This document shows, piece after piece, positions 51,581-61,530 of a DNA stretch of 64,000 nucleotides. How positions within the stretch are numbered: position 1 is the first letter of the stretch; the number at the start of each line of letters is the position of its first letter. Under the pieces are notes generated by a model. It was not told the DNA's origin, made no database searches, and worked only from the letters and a program-made list of their open reading frames with translations. Origin of the DNA: Babylonia areolata (Eukaryota > Mollusca > Gastropoda > Neogastropoda > Buccinidae); NCBI RefSeq assembly GCF_041734735.1, contig NC_134880.1:32767844-32831843 (forward strand), given 5' to 3'. The position numbers and the translations under genes are program-made.

Positions 51581-52885
51581 ATGAATCCTAAACAAATACA
51601 CCCCCCCAAACTCGGAAAAAGACGACGACAGGGAACGGACGACTCAGACTCTGAGTCGGAGGTCGTCGAGACCTCTGGTTTTTGGCCATCATGGCTAGTG
51701 ATGGAGGGCGCTGATGACGACAAGCCCTTGTCAGCTCTCAGCCCCTTCGCTGTCCAGAAGGGCTTTCAGTGCCTGGCAGGATCGCTCAGATCCATCAAGA
51801 GGCTGAGGAGCGGAGCGTTTTTAGTACAGACAGAATCCAAAAGACAGACACAGCTCCTTCTGAAGGCGACCACTTTCGTGGATAGGGCAGTGAAGATTTC
51901 CCCTCACAAAGGTCTCAACTGCTCTAAGGGAGTCATCAGATGCCCGGAGTTGAAAGGTGTGTCTGAGGCCGAGATCAAGAGCGAACTGTCCTCTCAGGGA
52001 GTGACCGATGTGTACAGGGTGACGGTGAGGAAGGGGTCGGACAGAGTCCCGACCAACACTTTCTTCCTCACCTTCTGCTGCCCGGATGTCCCCAAGGACA
52101 TTCGGGTCGGATACCTGCTAGTTAATGTCAGCCTGTACGTACCGTCCCCTCTGAGATGCTTTAAGTGTCAGAAATTCGGACACGTGAGAGACAGATGTAA
52201 GGAGGAAGAGGCGTGTGGCACCTGTTCGAAGGCGGCGCACCAGGGCGATTGCGTCAGTGCAGCCCTGTGTGCGAACTGCGGAGGTGGCCACCCGTCCTCA
52301 TCGAAGGACTGCCCCGCCTGGAAGAAAGAAAAACAAATTCAGAAAGTCAAGACAGAACAGAAAATTTCCTTCTTTGAGGCAAGGAAACAGGTGGAGGCCG
52401 CGTCGCCTAGGACGTCGTATGCCTCTGTCGTCAGATCCGGGACGGTGGACGTCGCAGTCCAGACGACGTCCACAGGAACGCAGACGGACGACTTAACCGC
52501 CTCGTCGGAACCGTCGGCCTTGGGTGGAGGCGCTGTGTCCACCCCTTCCCATCCTGCGCGGCAGTCCTCAGGGGCTGCTGGGCGGGAGAGAAAAGCCTCG
52601 GGCGGAGGCACGTTGTCCGCCTCCCGCCCCACCCCACCCCCCGGGCCCCCTCGCCCCGCCTCTCGTCTGCCTGGCCCTCGGGCTGGCGGAAGTGGCCGGA
52701 AGCCCCCCGCACCTCCAAAACTCAAGGAGGGGAGGGCTGCGGCCACGGCGGGATCGGGAGGGGCCGAGGTGGTGGATATTCCGACCCGGTCTGAACCCGA
52801 AAAATTTATGTCAAAGAACAAATATTCCATCCTGGCGGACCTTGAGCCACCGCAAGTGGAGGAGCAGGGGGTAGCGATGGAATAG
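51581..52885 (+). CDS. LINE copy H ORF1 protein (gag-like, three CCHC knuckles)
   Basis: 434 aa, start MNPKQIHPPK at the position kept in all copies. It is nearly identical to F: basic and acidic N-terminus, folded region to about 180, knuckles CFKCQKFGHVRDRC, CGTCSKAAHQGDC and CANCGGGHPSSSKDC at about 190-245, a Pro/Gly-rich stretch, end SILADLEPPQ. Ser replaces Leu in SSEP.ALGGG compared with F and E. The stop is followed by a T-rich 45-bp spacer before ORF2. Confidence 0.93.
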   Translation: MNPKQIHPPKLGKRRRQGTDDSDSESEVVETSGFWPSWLVMEGADDDKPLSALSPFAVQKGFQCLAGSLRSIKRLRSGAFLVQTESKRQTQLLLKATTFVDRAVKISPHKGLNCSKGVIRCPELKGVSEAEIKSELSSQGVTDVYRVTVRKGSDRVPTNTFFLTFCCPDVPKDIRVGYLLVNVSLYVPSPLRCFKCQKFGHVRDRCKEEEACGTCSKAAHQGDCVSAALCANCGGGHPSSSKDCPAWKKEKQIQKVKTEQKISFFEARKQVEAASPRTSYASVVRSGTVDVAVQTTSTGTQTDDLTASSEPSALGGGAVSTPSHPARQSSGAAGRERKASGGGTLSASRPTPPPGPPRPASRLPGPRAGGSGRKPPAPPKLKEGRAAATAGSGGAEVVDIPTRSEPEKFMSKNKYSILADLEPPQVEEQGVAME

Positions 52886-52930
52886 GCTGCTGCTTTATTT
52901 ATTTATTTTTTTTTTTTAAAAACCTTTTTA

Positions 52931-55900
52931 ATGGCAGTGATCCACTGGAATATCCGGGGATTCTATGCCAACTTCCAGGAACTCCAGCTGCTTTGTCGTG
53001 CTTTGAAACCTTCAGTGCTGGCACTGCAGGAGACTCTGCAAAGAGATGGCAAGGTTTTATCTCTCTCTGGTTTCAACTCCGTTTTTAAACCCGCTCAACC
53101 GAAGCAAGAGGGGTTGACGGGAGGTGTCGCTCTTTTTATTCGAAAGTCCCTTTTATACAGTACAGTTCTTTTAAGCACCCCTTTACAGGCGGTGGCAGTC
53201 AGAGTCACGCTCGAGAAAACCATCACTGTCTGCTCTCTCTACCTTCCCCCTTCCGTCCGTGTTCTGAGGCAGGACCTCATGAACCTGGTCGACCAGCTCC
53301 CACGTCCGTTTTTACTGTTGGGCGACTTCAACGGACACTCCCCGCTCTGGGGAAGTGAGATGACATCGGCCCGAGGTCTTCTCTTAGAAAACCTTCTCTC
53401 TGACATGGACTTGTGCTGTCTTAACGACAAGTCTCCCACTTACCTGCATCTGTCCTCTGGAAAGCTCTCGTGTTTAGATCTGTCGGTCTGCGATCCATCG
53501 TTGGTCCTGGACTACGAGTGGAAAGTGCACGACGATCTGCACGGGAGTGACCACTTTCCTGTCGTCCTCCGCCCCACAGATGGAGAAGGTGACTCTCTGC
53601 CTGACCGCCTGTACTACGACAAAGCAGACTGGAGTTTTTTTACCACCAAGATAAGAGCGGAGCTGCAGGAAGAAACAGTATTGAAAAGCAAGGACCCTGC
53701 TGACGCTCTGACTCGGATCGTTTTAGATTGCGCCAAAGCAGCAGTCCCATCGTCTACCTCCAAGCCTCAGGTCCCTAGAACGCCCTGGTTCAACGCGGAA
53801 TGTCGGGAGGCCCGCAAGTCTCGGAAGAGAGCGCAGCGACGCGTCTTTCGGAGACCGGAGTCCGATAGCGTTCGAACCCATCAACAGCTGAGGGCGAAAG
53901 CCAGGTATGTTTTTAAAAAGAGCCAGAGGAAGTCTTGGAGAGATTTCTGCTCTTCCTTAACCTCCAACACACCCAAGAAGAAAGTGTGGAGGGTTTTAAA
54001 AAGAATTAAGGGCAAAAACGCATGCCCGACCTTCCACCATCTTAAACTTTCAGACGCTCTGGTCACAGAGAAGAAAGCAGTTGCCAATTTGCTTGCCTCC
54101 ACAATAGAACAGAACTCGAGATCTGCTAACAAATCTGCTCGCTTTCTTAAAACCAAAAACCTGTCAGAAAAAACACCATGTAACTTCTTTTCCGACAACA
54201 CAGAGAATTACAACCTTCCTTTCACAATGAACGAACTTAAATCTGCCCTTCAGACCTGTACGGATTCCTGTCCAGGAATGGACGAAGTCCATTATAAACT
54301 CCTAAAGCACCTTCCCCAAACCTGTCTGGACACCCTGCTTAAAGTTTATAACCACATCTGGGTCACAGGCTTCTTTCCACCCTCCTGGCGGAAAGCCCTC
54401 ATAATCCCGCTGCCGAAACCGGGAAAAGACCCCTCGAACCCCTCCAACTACCGCCCAATTGCACTGACCAGCTGCGTCTGCAAACTGATGGAGAAGATGG
54501 TCAACGGTAGACTGATGTGGAAACTAGAGACCGACGGCCTTCTGGCGAAGGAACAGTGCGGTTTCCGCAAGCATCGCTCTACCGTTGACCATCTGGTTCG
54601 TCTGGAAACCACGATAAGAAATGCTTTCGTCAACAAACAACATGTGGTGGCCATATTTTTTGACCTGGAGAAAGCTTACGATACCACGTGGAAATTTGGT
54701 ATTCTTTCCGACTTGCACAAGCTCGGCTTCCGAGGACACCTGCCTCAGTTTATCCACAATTTTTTACAAGACAGACAATTCCAGGTGAGAGTCGGCACCA
54801 CCCTGTCCGACATTCACGAGCAGGAGCTGGGTGTCCCGCAGGGGAGCATCCTGTCGCCTGCTCTGTTCAGCATCAAAATTAATGACATCGTTCAATCCGT
54901 TCAGAAAGGATCGGACAGCTCGCTGTTCGTGGATGATTTTGCTTTATATGCAACCGGCAGCACGTACGCCAGCATCCAGCGACGGCTTCAGCTCTGCGTC
55001 AACAAAATCCAGTGTTGGGCAGAGGAGAATGGCTTCACATTTTCGTCCTCCAAAACTGAATGCATCCACTTTCATAATTTTCGCCAATTCTATCAGGACC
55101 CTGAAATCCGTCTGGGAACATCCACCATCCCGGCGGTCAAGGAAGCCAGATTTCTAGGGGTCGTCTTCGATCAGAAGCTGAATTTTCTCAGCCACATTAA
55201 ACAGCTGAAAATATCTTGCCTAAAAGCCCTGAACATCATCCGAGTTGTGGCACACACGAACTGGGGTGCTGATAAGAGGACTCTCTTGCACCTCTACAGA
55301 GCCCTGGTCCGGTCCAAACTGGATTATGGAAGTGTTGTATACGGCTCGGCCAGACCGTCCTACCTGAAACTGTTGGACCCTGTACACCACCAAGGGCTCC
55401 GTCTCAGCTTGGGTGCTTTCCGCACCACCCCTGTGCACAGCCTGTATGCAGAGGCGGGGGAACCGCCTCTTTCCAACCGCAGACTGAAGCTGACCCTGAA
55501 CTATTATTTGAAATTGTTTTCGGAACCTACAAACCCTGCTTACGATGCTGTATTCAACAACCCTTTCGATAAGAAATTTACAGACAACCCAAACTGCATA
55601 CCTCCTCTCGGACTCCGCATTCAGCCGCACTTGGAAAATGCCGATCTGGATGTCGGTGGCATCTCAGATTTCTCTAAGTTCCCTGACAGCCCCCCGTGGA
55701 CCTTTACAACACCTGAGGTCCGATTTGATCTGGCCTCGTACCGTAAGGACACCACCAGTTCTCTGGCCTACAGAACCTACTTTTCGGAACTGTGCCACAA
55801 ATTCCCCACCTTTCAAGGCATCTTCACTGACGGTTCCAAGTCAGAGGACGGAGTCGCCGCATCTGCGTTCTGTCCCGCCTTTCCTGACCGGCCCTCAACA

Positions 55901-56623
55901 GAACACATCCTGTCTGACAGCTCGGTATACACCGCGGAACTGACTGCACTGGTCCTGGGGTTAAAAATGGTTCTCTCTTCCAAACAGAAGAGATTCATGA
56001 TCTTTTCCGACTCCTTATCAGCCCTGGAGGCGATCGCCTGCAGGAATATCACTCATCCCAAACTGCTGGAATTTTATGAAACTTTTACTCTCGCAACGAA
56101 GAAAGGATACGAGGTTGTGTTGGCCTGGGTTCCCGGACATGTTGGCATTCGTGGTAACGAAAGGGCGGACCTGCTGGCCAGGAACGCTGTAAAGAAAGAA
56201 TTGTCCAGATCCTTGGTACCCTATACAGACATGAAGCGGAAGGTCAATTCTTACGTTAAAGATCTTTGGCAAGAGAAATGGAACACCCAGATAGACAACA
56301 AGCTCTTCCAGATCCGTCCGGACCTGGGGGAGACCCTCCCTTCGGGGGTGAAGAACAGAAAGGAGGAATCTGTGCTGTGCAGACTGCGTACGGGGCACAC
56401 TTTTTTTACTCATTCTTACTTGTTGAAGGGGGAGGAGGCCCCTCGATGCGTTCCCTGTGACGAGCCTCTCACCGTGAAACACGTGCTCCTTGACTGTTGG
56501 GATCTGCATGACGTTAGACGCAGACATTACACGGCGGTTTCTTTGAAGACTTTGTTTCGTGATGTCCCTCCGTGGGCGCTGATGGACTTCTTAAAAGAAG
56601 TGAACCTTTTTAACCAGATTTGA
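52931..56623 (+). CDS. LINE copy H ORF2 protein (endonuclease, RT, RNase H)
   Basis: 1230 aa, start MAVIHWNIRGFYANF. Endonuclease GDFNGHSPLWGS near 132 and GSDHFPVV near 205; RT NYRPIALTS near 505, FFDLEKAYDTTW near 575, GVPQGSILSPALF near 633, FVDDFALYA near 665; RNase H FTDGSKSEDG near 963, YTAELTAL near 999, IFSDSLS near 1023, GNERADLLA near 1075; Cys/His cluster near 1173. By eye it differs from F at about two residues (Tyr for Cys in GF.ANF, Val for Ile in FPV.L). It is intact and the best candidate, with F, for a source of new copies. Confidence 0.95.
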   Translation: MAVIHWNIRGFYANFQELQLLCRALKPSVLALQETLQRDGKVLSLSGFNSVFKPAQPKQEGLTGGVALFIRKSLLYSTVLLSTPLQAVAVRVTLEKTITVCSLYLPPSVRVLRQDLMNLVDQLPRPFLLLGDFNGHSPLWGSEMTSARGLLLENLLSDMDLCCLNDKSPTYLHLSSGKLSCLDLSVCDPSLVLDYEWKVHDDLHGSDHFPVVLRPTDGEGDSLPDRLYYDKADWSFFTTKIRAELQEETVLKSKDPADALTRIVLDCAKAAVPSSTSKPQVPRTPWFNAECREARKSRKRAQRRVFRRPESDSVRTHQQLRAKARYVFKKSQRKSWRDFCSSLTSNTPKKKVWRVLKRIKGKNACPTFHHLKLSDALVTEKKAVANLLASTIEQNSRSANKSARFLKTKNLSEKTPCNFFSDNTENYNLPFTMNELKSALQTCTDSCPGMDEVHYKLLKHLPQTCLDTLLKVYNHIWVTGFFPPSWRKALIIPLPKPGKDPSNPSNYRPIALTSCVCKLMEKMVNGRLMWKLETDGLLAKEQCGFRKHRSTVDHLVRLETTIRNAFVNKQHVVAIFFDLEKAYDTTWKFGILSDLHKLGFRGHLPQFIHNFLQDRQFQVRVGTTLSDIHEQELGVPQGSILSPALFSIKINDIVQSVQKGSDSSLFVDDFALYATGSTYASIQRRLQLCVNKIQCWAEENGFTFSSSKTECIHFHNFRQFYQDPEIRLGTSTIPAVKEARFLGVVFDQKLNFLSHIKQLKISCLKALNIIRVVAHTNWGADKRTLLHLYRALVRSKLDYGSVVYGSARPSYLKLLDPVHHQGLRLSLGAFRTTPVHSLYAEAGEPPLSNRRLKLTLNYYLKLFSEPTNPAYDAVFNNPFDKKFTDNPNCIPPLGLRIQPHLENADLDVGGISDFSKFPDSPPWTFTTPEVRFDLASYRKDTTSSLAYRTYFSELCHKFPTFQGIFTDGSKSEDGVAASAFCPAFPDRPSTEHILSDSSVYTAELTALVLGLKMVLSSKQKRFMIFSDSLSALEAIACRNITHPKLLEFYETFTLATKKGYEVVLAWVPGHVGIRGNERADLLARNAVKKELSRSLVPYTDMKRKVNSYVKDLWQEKWNTQIDNKLFQIRPDLGETLPSGVKNRKEESVLCRLRTGHTFFTHSYLLKGEEAPRCVPCDEPLTVKHVLLDCWDLHDVRRRHYTAVSLKTLFRDVPPWALMDFLKEVNLFNQI

Positions 56624-56804
56624 AGGTTTTAAACTATGGAAGTTTTTTTTTAAACTTTGGAGTGGAAAGTTTGAAGTGGTGACTCGTTTTAATTGGTTGT
56701 TTTTTTTAGCCTTGTAGTAGTAATTGACGCGGCGATAGCCTTGAGATGGCCTTAGTGGTCGGCGAGGCTCTAAGCACCATAATTTCAATTTCATCTATTC
56801 AGCT

Positions 56805-57539
56805 AATCAGTGTTATCGCTGCCTTTAGTACTGAATAGTTAGTCATTCCCTTGGCCAAAAAGTTTATAGACACAACAATAAAGGGTTAAAAAAAACAACA
56901 ACAAAAGAGCAACAAAAAAACAAAACAAACTAAACTGATCATAAGATGATCTAATGAAAAGGTGGTGCTTTGAAACATTCATTCATGAATTTTGTTAGTC
57001 GAGGTTGTACATGGTTGTAATTTCACCAGTGTGTGTGTGTGTACTATGTGCTAATCACAGTTTGCTGTGTCATGATGAGCACGAAAAATAGAACATAGGC
57101 CCTCGTTATTACTAAACTTTACTCTGCAATGCTGGAACACTGCTCATATTGTGGTCCAATTATCACCAAGGAAAAAGTTGAAACCAAAGTAATACAGTAC
57201 AACTGAAAGATGTCAGATCTACAGTGTAACTGTCACTTGCATCAGTCCAGTACCATTGTTTTAGGATAGCACTTTCCTCTTCTTTGTGGGAAGCAAAATC
57301 TCTACAGTTGCAAAATCTCTCAAAAATTTCCTAAAGTATCTTGCCAGCATAATGTGTGGGCATGTTTAATTTGTTTTAGTGTATACACAGGAAGAAGATC
57401 AAAAGCACTTCAAAGATAATGTTATCCATGTCAGGACTTGTGAGTTGGTAATGGAAGCACCAACATTCCCCCAAAACGTATGGCTCCTCAAATGATGATA
57501 CTCAGCTATAAAAGTCTGCAGAACCAAACCAAGTATACT
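56805..57539. other. DIRS relic remainder, then intron DNA
   Basis: 56805-56865 completes the DIRS terminal relic begun at 50707. After that come A-rich patches (56884-56930) and unassigned DNA. Confidence 0.55.
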
Positions 57540-58314
57540 GTCTGATTCTGTCAGTGCAGGATTACATTCTCAATGTTAAATCCTGGATGACATTCAACAA
57601 ACTAAAGTTAAATGATGACAAAACTGAAGCTAGGATTATTTCCTCTTTAAGAATGTCTACATCTACTTCTTTTCCTGCCTTTATTGTAGTTGGTGATGCC
57701 ACAGTTCACTTTTCTAAATCATTGAAGTCATTCTTGACTCAAACCTCAGTATGCATGCTCGGGTAGTAAATCTGATACATATAGTAACTTGTGAACTTGT
57801 TGCATTGCTTTATCCGTCTGTACCTTTCTGTTGAAACTACTAAAACTCTTTTTTCTGCTTTTGTGCTGTCACGAGTTGACTACTGTAATTCTCTTCTCAT
57901 AGGCTGTCGACATAATCTTATTTAGTGAATTCAAAAACTTCAAACTAATTATGCCTATCTGACTCTCAGTCCACGTACTGATCATATTTCTCTCCACCTC
58001 CACACTCTACACTGGCTTTCCACTGAAGTGAGAATGAAATATAAAGTTGCATGTCTCAGCTTTTCTGCTTTCCACTCCACAGGACCTACATATCTTTCTG
58101 ACCTTATCAGTGTTTACACTCCCTGAAGCAATCTTTGCTCTTCCTCAGACTGTTACCTTTTGAAACTTCCTGGTGTCAATACAAGAACCTATGGTGAATG
58201 TTCTTTCTTCTTTGCTGCTTCTCATGTCTGGAACAACCTTCCTCATCATATCCGTGCATCTGATTCTATATTTGCTTTTCGCTTATCACTAAAAACTCAT
58301 CTTTTTAACTCACT
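57540..58314 (+). pseudogene. L2/CR1-like LINE ORF2 C-terminus, split by a piggyBac MITE
   Basis: Pieces in several frames: VKSWMTFNKLKLNDDKTEA (57567), FVLSRVDYCNSLLIGC (57858), SPRTDHISLHLHTLHWLS (57968), KYKVACLSFSAFHSTGPTYLSDL (58040), KLPGVNTRTYGECSFFFAASHVWNNLPHHIR (58163; given here as consecutive short blocks KLPGVNTRTYGE and SHVWNNLPHHIR). This is the usual order after the RT of L2/CR1 LINEs. Several indels and stops make it dead. It continues after the MITE at 58879. Confidence 0.8.
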
Positions 58315-58318
58315 CGGG

Positions 58319-58874
58319 ACAGCAATTTTTCCCCCTTGCTTTTCCCCACAGACACTCCATTTGTAAGGGTTTGGAAAAAAATTACAAAAAAATACAAAAC
58401 AGATTAAGAAAATGAAACTTTCAGAACTGGTTTATTACGTGTTGGGCCATTACAAAAAAAAAAAGAAGAAGAAAAAATCAAATTCCTCATCTTATTTTTA
58501 CAGTTTTATTATGAAATAGAAAATAATGCCAATTTTTCACCCTGAATCACCATACCCATGCTCACTTTTTGCACTTAATTCACTTTCTTCTTAGTCATCA
58601 TCCACCTCTTCGATGTCCGACCCTTCAATTTGTAGCATTTCAAGTACTTCGGCAACACTAAAACATTGCCGTCAGTGCCTTGTTCGCTCCGCAAGATTTT
58701 GAGAAGAACCTACTTCAGACACCATTTGCTAACAGGCTGCCACGCGAGCAGACGACCGGTCAGTGACTTTGACAGGCCACACATGACAGGCTGGTCAATG
58801 CTATTCCATTCCGTTGTCCAAATCCCAATACATTATATGTAGGAATGCTCATGCATTCCGTCATCTGGAGAGAG
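58319..58874 (-). mobile_element. Non-autonomous piggyBac-type element (MITE) with intact TTAA sites
   Basis: Ends CTCACTCGGGACA and, reverse complemented, CTCTCTCCAGATG are flanked by TTAA on both sides (58315-58318, 58875-58878). The body matches 7763-8424 with length differences. On the - strand it keeps the acidic N-terminal coding trace of a piggyBac transposase (near 58600). It inserted into the L2/CR1 LINE, whose sequence resumes directly after it. Confidence 0.8.
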
Positions 58875-58878
58875 TTAA

Positions 58879-59090
58879 AACCTATCTATAAGCTCTCTCA
58901 GCTTCCTTCTTCTGCAACACCATCCATGTCAGATCACTTTGGATGCATAAAGAGTGTGAGGGGGAGAGTTGGGAAGAGGGAGGGGTTTTGAGAAAGAGTG
59001 GTCATGCATGAAATATATAATTTGTGATATTTTCTTAGAAAGGGCGCTATATAAATGTACATTATTATTAATAATAATATTATTGTATAA
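58879..59090 (+). mobile_element. L2/CR1-like LINE, 3' end after the MITE
   Basis: Resumes with the end of the reading frame and a 3' UTR that closes with 'gggcgctatataaatgtac' and an ATT-repeat tail (59040-59085), the hallmark end of this LINE group. Confidence 0.75.
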
Positions 59091-60329
59091 AAAGTTCATG
59101 AAAACGCGCTTGTATGTATTTCACAGATTCAGACTGTCCAGACACTTGCAGAATGTAAGAGATGCAACTGTTACAAACACTCATTTGATTTCTTTCAACA
59201 TTATGCAGCTTCTTTTGTTGGCATGCTTCACAAAGCAGATGATTTTTTCTTACAGCGAAATGTTCTACATATATGGAAGCCATCCTTGATCGAGGAGACT
59301 GCAGGCGAGAATATAAAAAGATATATTGGCACTATTCCACAACCATTCACAATACATAAGCGGCTTGGAATATTCTTTTTCTTTTTTTTCTTCAGTGTTT
59401 GTCTGCTTGATGTCGAACTGCAAAGCAAAAACAGTAATGACTGTATTCATTATTTTTAGAGTTTGAAACTGCCATAGCGATTGTTCTGCATGAGAACAAA
59501 AGAAATCTGCAAGAGCCCATTTATCATGACCCACTTTATGAAAAATTAATAAGTCAAGTGACTGACTAGCTATCACTCAGTGGGTCATTTGAAAATTGTA
59601 TGCATCAGTGACTGATGACCGACACAAAACCAAAACTCTGGACAATGTGTAAACTACATAAGGTGATCCAGATTGCAATTTTATGATCACTGTCAAAAAA
59701 ACAGGTTTTTATTGCAAATCTGTTGTAACATTGCACTGGTTTATGTTGGACAGTCTTAGCCACATGGTATCCTCATTTAACTGATGCCCAAATAAATTTT
59801 CATGACGGACTTCTAAAAGTCCAGTTCAGTATGTAGTACCAATGAATAAACTAAAATCAAAGAAATAATTTGCGCATTGAAGCCCATTCCTGTCTCTTCC
59901 ATGACTTAATTGCTGAGATACTTCAAAGCAAAAAATTCTGGGAATGAAGGATTTATCTTCATTTATTCTGTGTCTGTGCGTGTGGTGTGTCTGTGTATCT
60001 TTGTGTCTGCACATGTCTGAGCATGAATATTTACACAATGCCGATAAGCTTAGAAAACTCATACTGCTATTTATCCTGCATATCCCATGCTGGTGCAGCT
60101 TTGAGTGTGATTTCAATCTGAAAAAGAAGACATGACCATAGAGAAATGTATGCATACATTGGCCTGTATGCTTTAACCTGCAATTTTTTTTATTTCCCCA
60201 TTCTTGCATGAGACACTCACAATTAATGACAGGGAATCACCCTGCGAACAACAACATGAAAAGATAATCGAAATCTTTTTTGTTTTGTTTGTTGCTGCCC
60301 TATCATCTGCACCGTTTCAGTAGCATTAC
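59091..60329. other. Intron 6 DNA, nothing recognised
   Basis: No exon, repeat or motif that I can support. Confidence 0.6.
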
Positions 60330-61095
60330 TCTCACGCCGCTCATTCAGAGTCCGCCATATATGGCCACATCAGCTATGAATGTCACAGTCCCAGCGTCGG
60401 CAGTCTGCAGGGAACCATCAGTGTTAGGTCGCCAGAAAGCCACACACCAGAGGAGACCTTGCACTACTGCTGAGTCACTTAGGTGGTATTCAGTTGTGCC
60501 TATTCTGATTTAACATATTTAGGACACCACCTACTAAGCCCCCTACTGACAACAGTAATGGCTTAGTCGTGGAGTCAGACTGAGTGAGCATCCACCTAGA
60601 GTGGAGACTGTCATCATGTCCTTCCAACAATGGCTGCCCATGAATCTGTGGACACTGAAGACATGGACACAGTCACCCCAAGTACATAAATGGAGGGGGA
60701 TCAAAACTGAGGACACCATGAGAGCAGGACTTGAAAGACCACACCATTTGGGATTTTTTTATGTTGATGACAAAGAAGGAGGAGGAGGCTGTGGAGGTCC
60801 ATTTTGGTTGGGTTTGGGACTATGTGACAAGGCTGTACTCTATGCTTCCTGTCCTAATGATATCCCGGCGTCAACCAGGCCCAAGAGATGCAGACAGAAG
60901 AACACACCCAAAGATACATCTGTGAAGTGGATGATGCTCAACTGTGTGGTCCCAGTCTTCCATTTAAGCACATAGCACACTCAACTTTGGGTAGGAGCTG
61001 GCTGTGGGCCAAAAAACCCACCTCTGCTGAAATTTGAACCCACGTCCTCCCAGCCAGCAGTCCACGATGCTTACCACTTTGCCATGATTGTTGGT
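60330..61095 (-). repeat. Long SINE-like repeat with tRNA-type head
   Basis: On the - strand the head near 61085 has 'tggcaaagtggtaagcatcg' (A-box-like) and 'gtgggttcaaatttcagc' (B-box-like). About 700 bp of body follow. The + strand open frames inside (for example 60601-60975) have no family resemblance and run through this repeat. The far end is approximate. Confidence 0.5.
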
Positions 61096-61493
61096 TAAAA
61101 AAAAAAAATCATAATGATCATAATGATAAGCATCATCATTACTACGAAAAAAGGAACTGAGAGAATAATTTTGAAAATGTTTGTCTGTCATCAGTTACCA
61201 TACCTTTATTCACCTGGCAAAAGATGAATTTCTCATGCACTACCAGTGATGTCTGCCATTCAATTAAAATGCTGAAACCAATAGTGATACATCCTGGTGT
61301 AGCACCATAAACAATAGTACTACAACAAATGTATTTGCAACTAAGGTTGCACTGTAAACAGTTTAAAAAATAATTATAGACTATGTGTGTTTTTTTTTGT
61401 TGTTGTTTTTTTGTTTGTTTTTTTGCAAGCAGTCGTGATGAGCAGACACAACATTTTGTGAGTGCTGTGCATAATTAATTGTGTAAAAAGTGT

Positions 61494-61530
<37 letters not shown>

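Larger units (their letters stand above)
50818..56790 (+). mobile_element. LINE copy H (I group, Nimb-like), near full length, both ORFs open
   Basis: Lacks only about the first 34 bases of the 5' UTR, so structured module 1 has lost its 5' strand and half of its hairpin; module 2 is complete. It is flanked by a perfect 14-bp target duplication TCATCTATTCAGCT (50804-50817, 56791-56804). ORF1 and ORF2 have the same lengths as in F and very few differences. The tail is short (aatttcaattt). It sits in a DIRS terminal relic within YTHDC2 intron 6, in sense direction. It is a recent insertion with intact coding capacity. Confidence 0.95.

Noticed and set aside
60601-60975. A host protein of 124 codons
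   Set aside because: The frame runs through a SINE-like repeat on the other strand and resembles no family.
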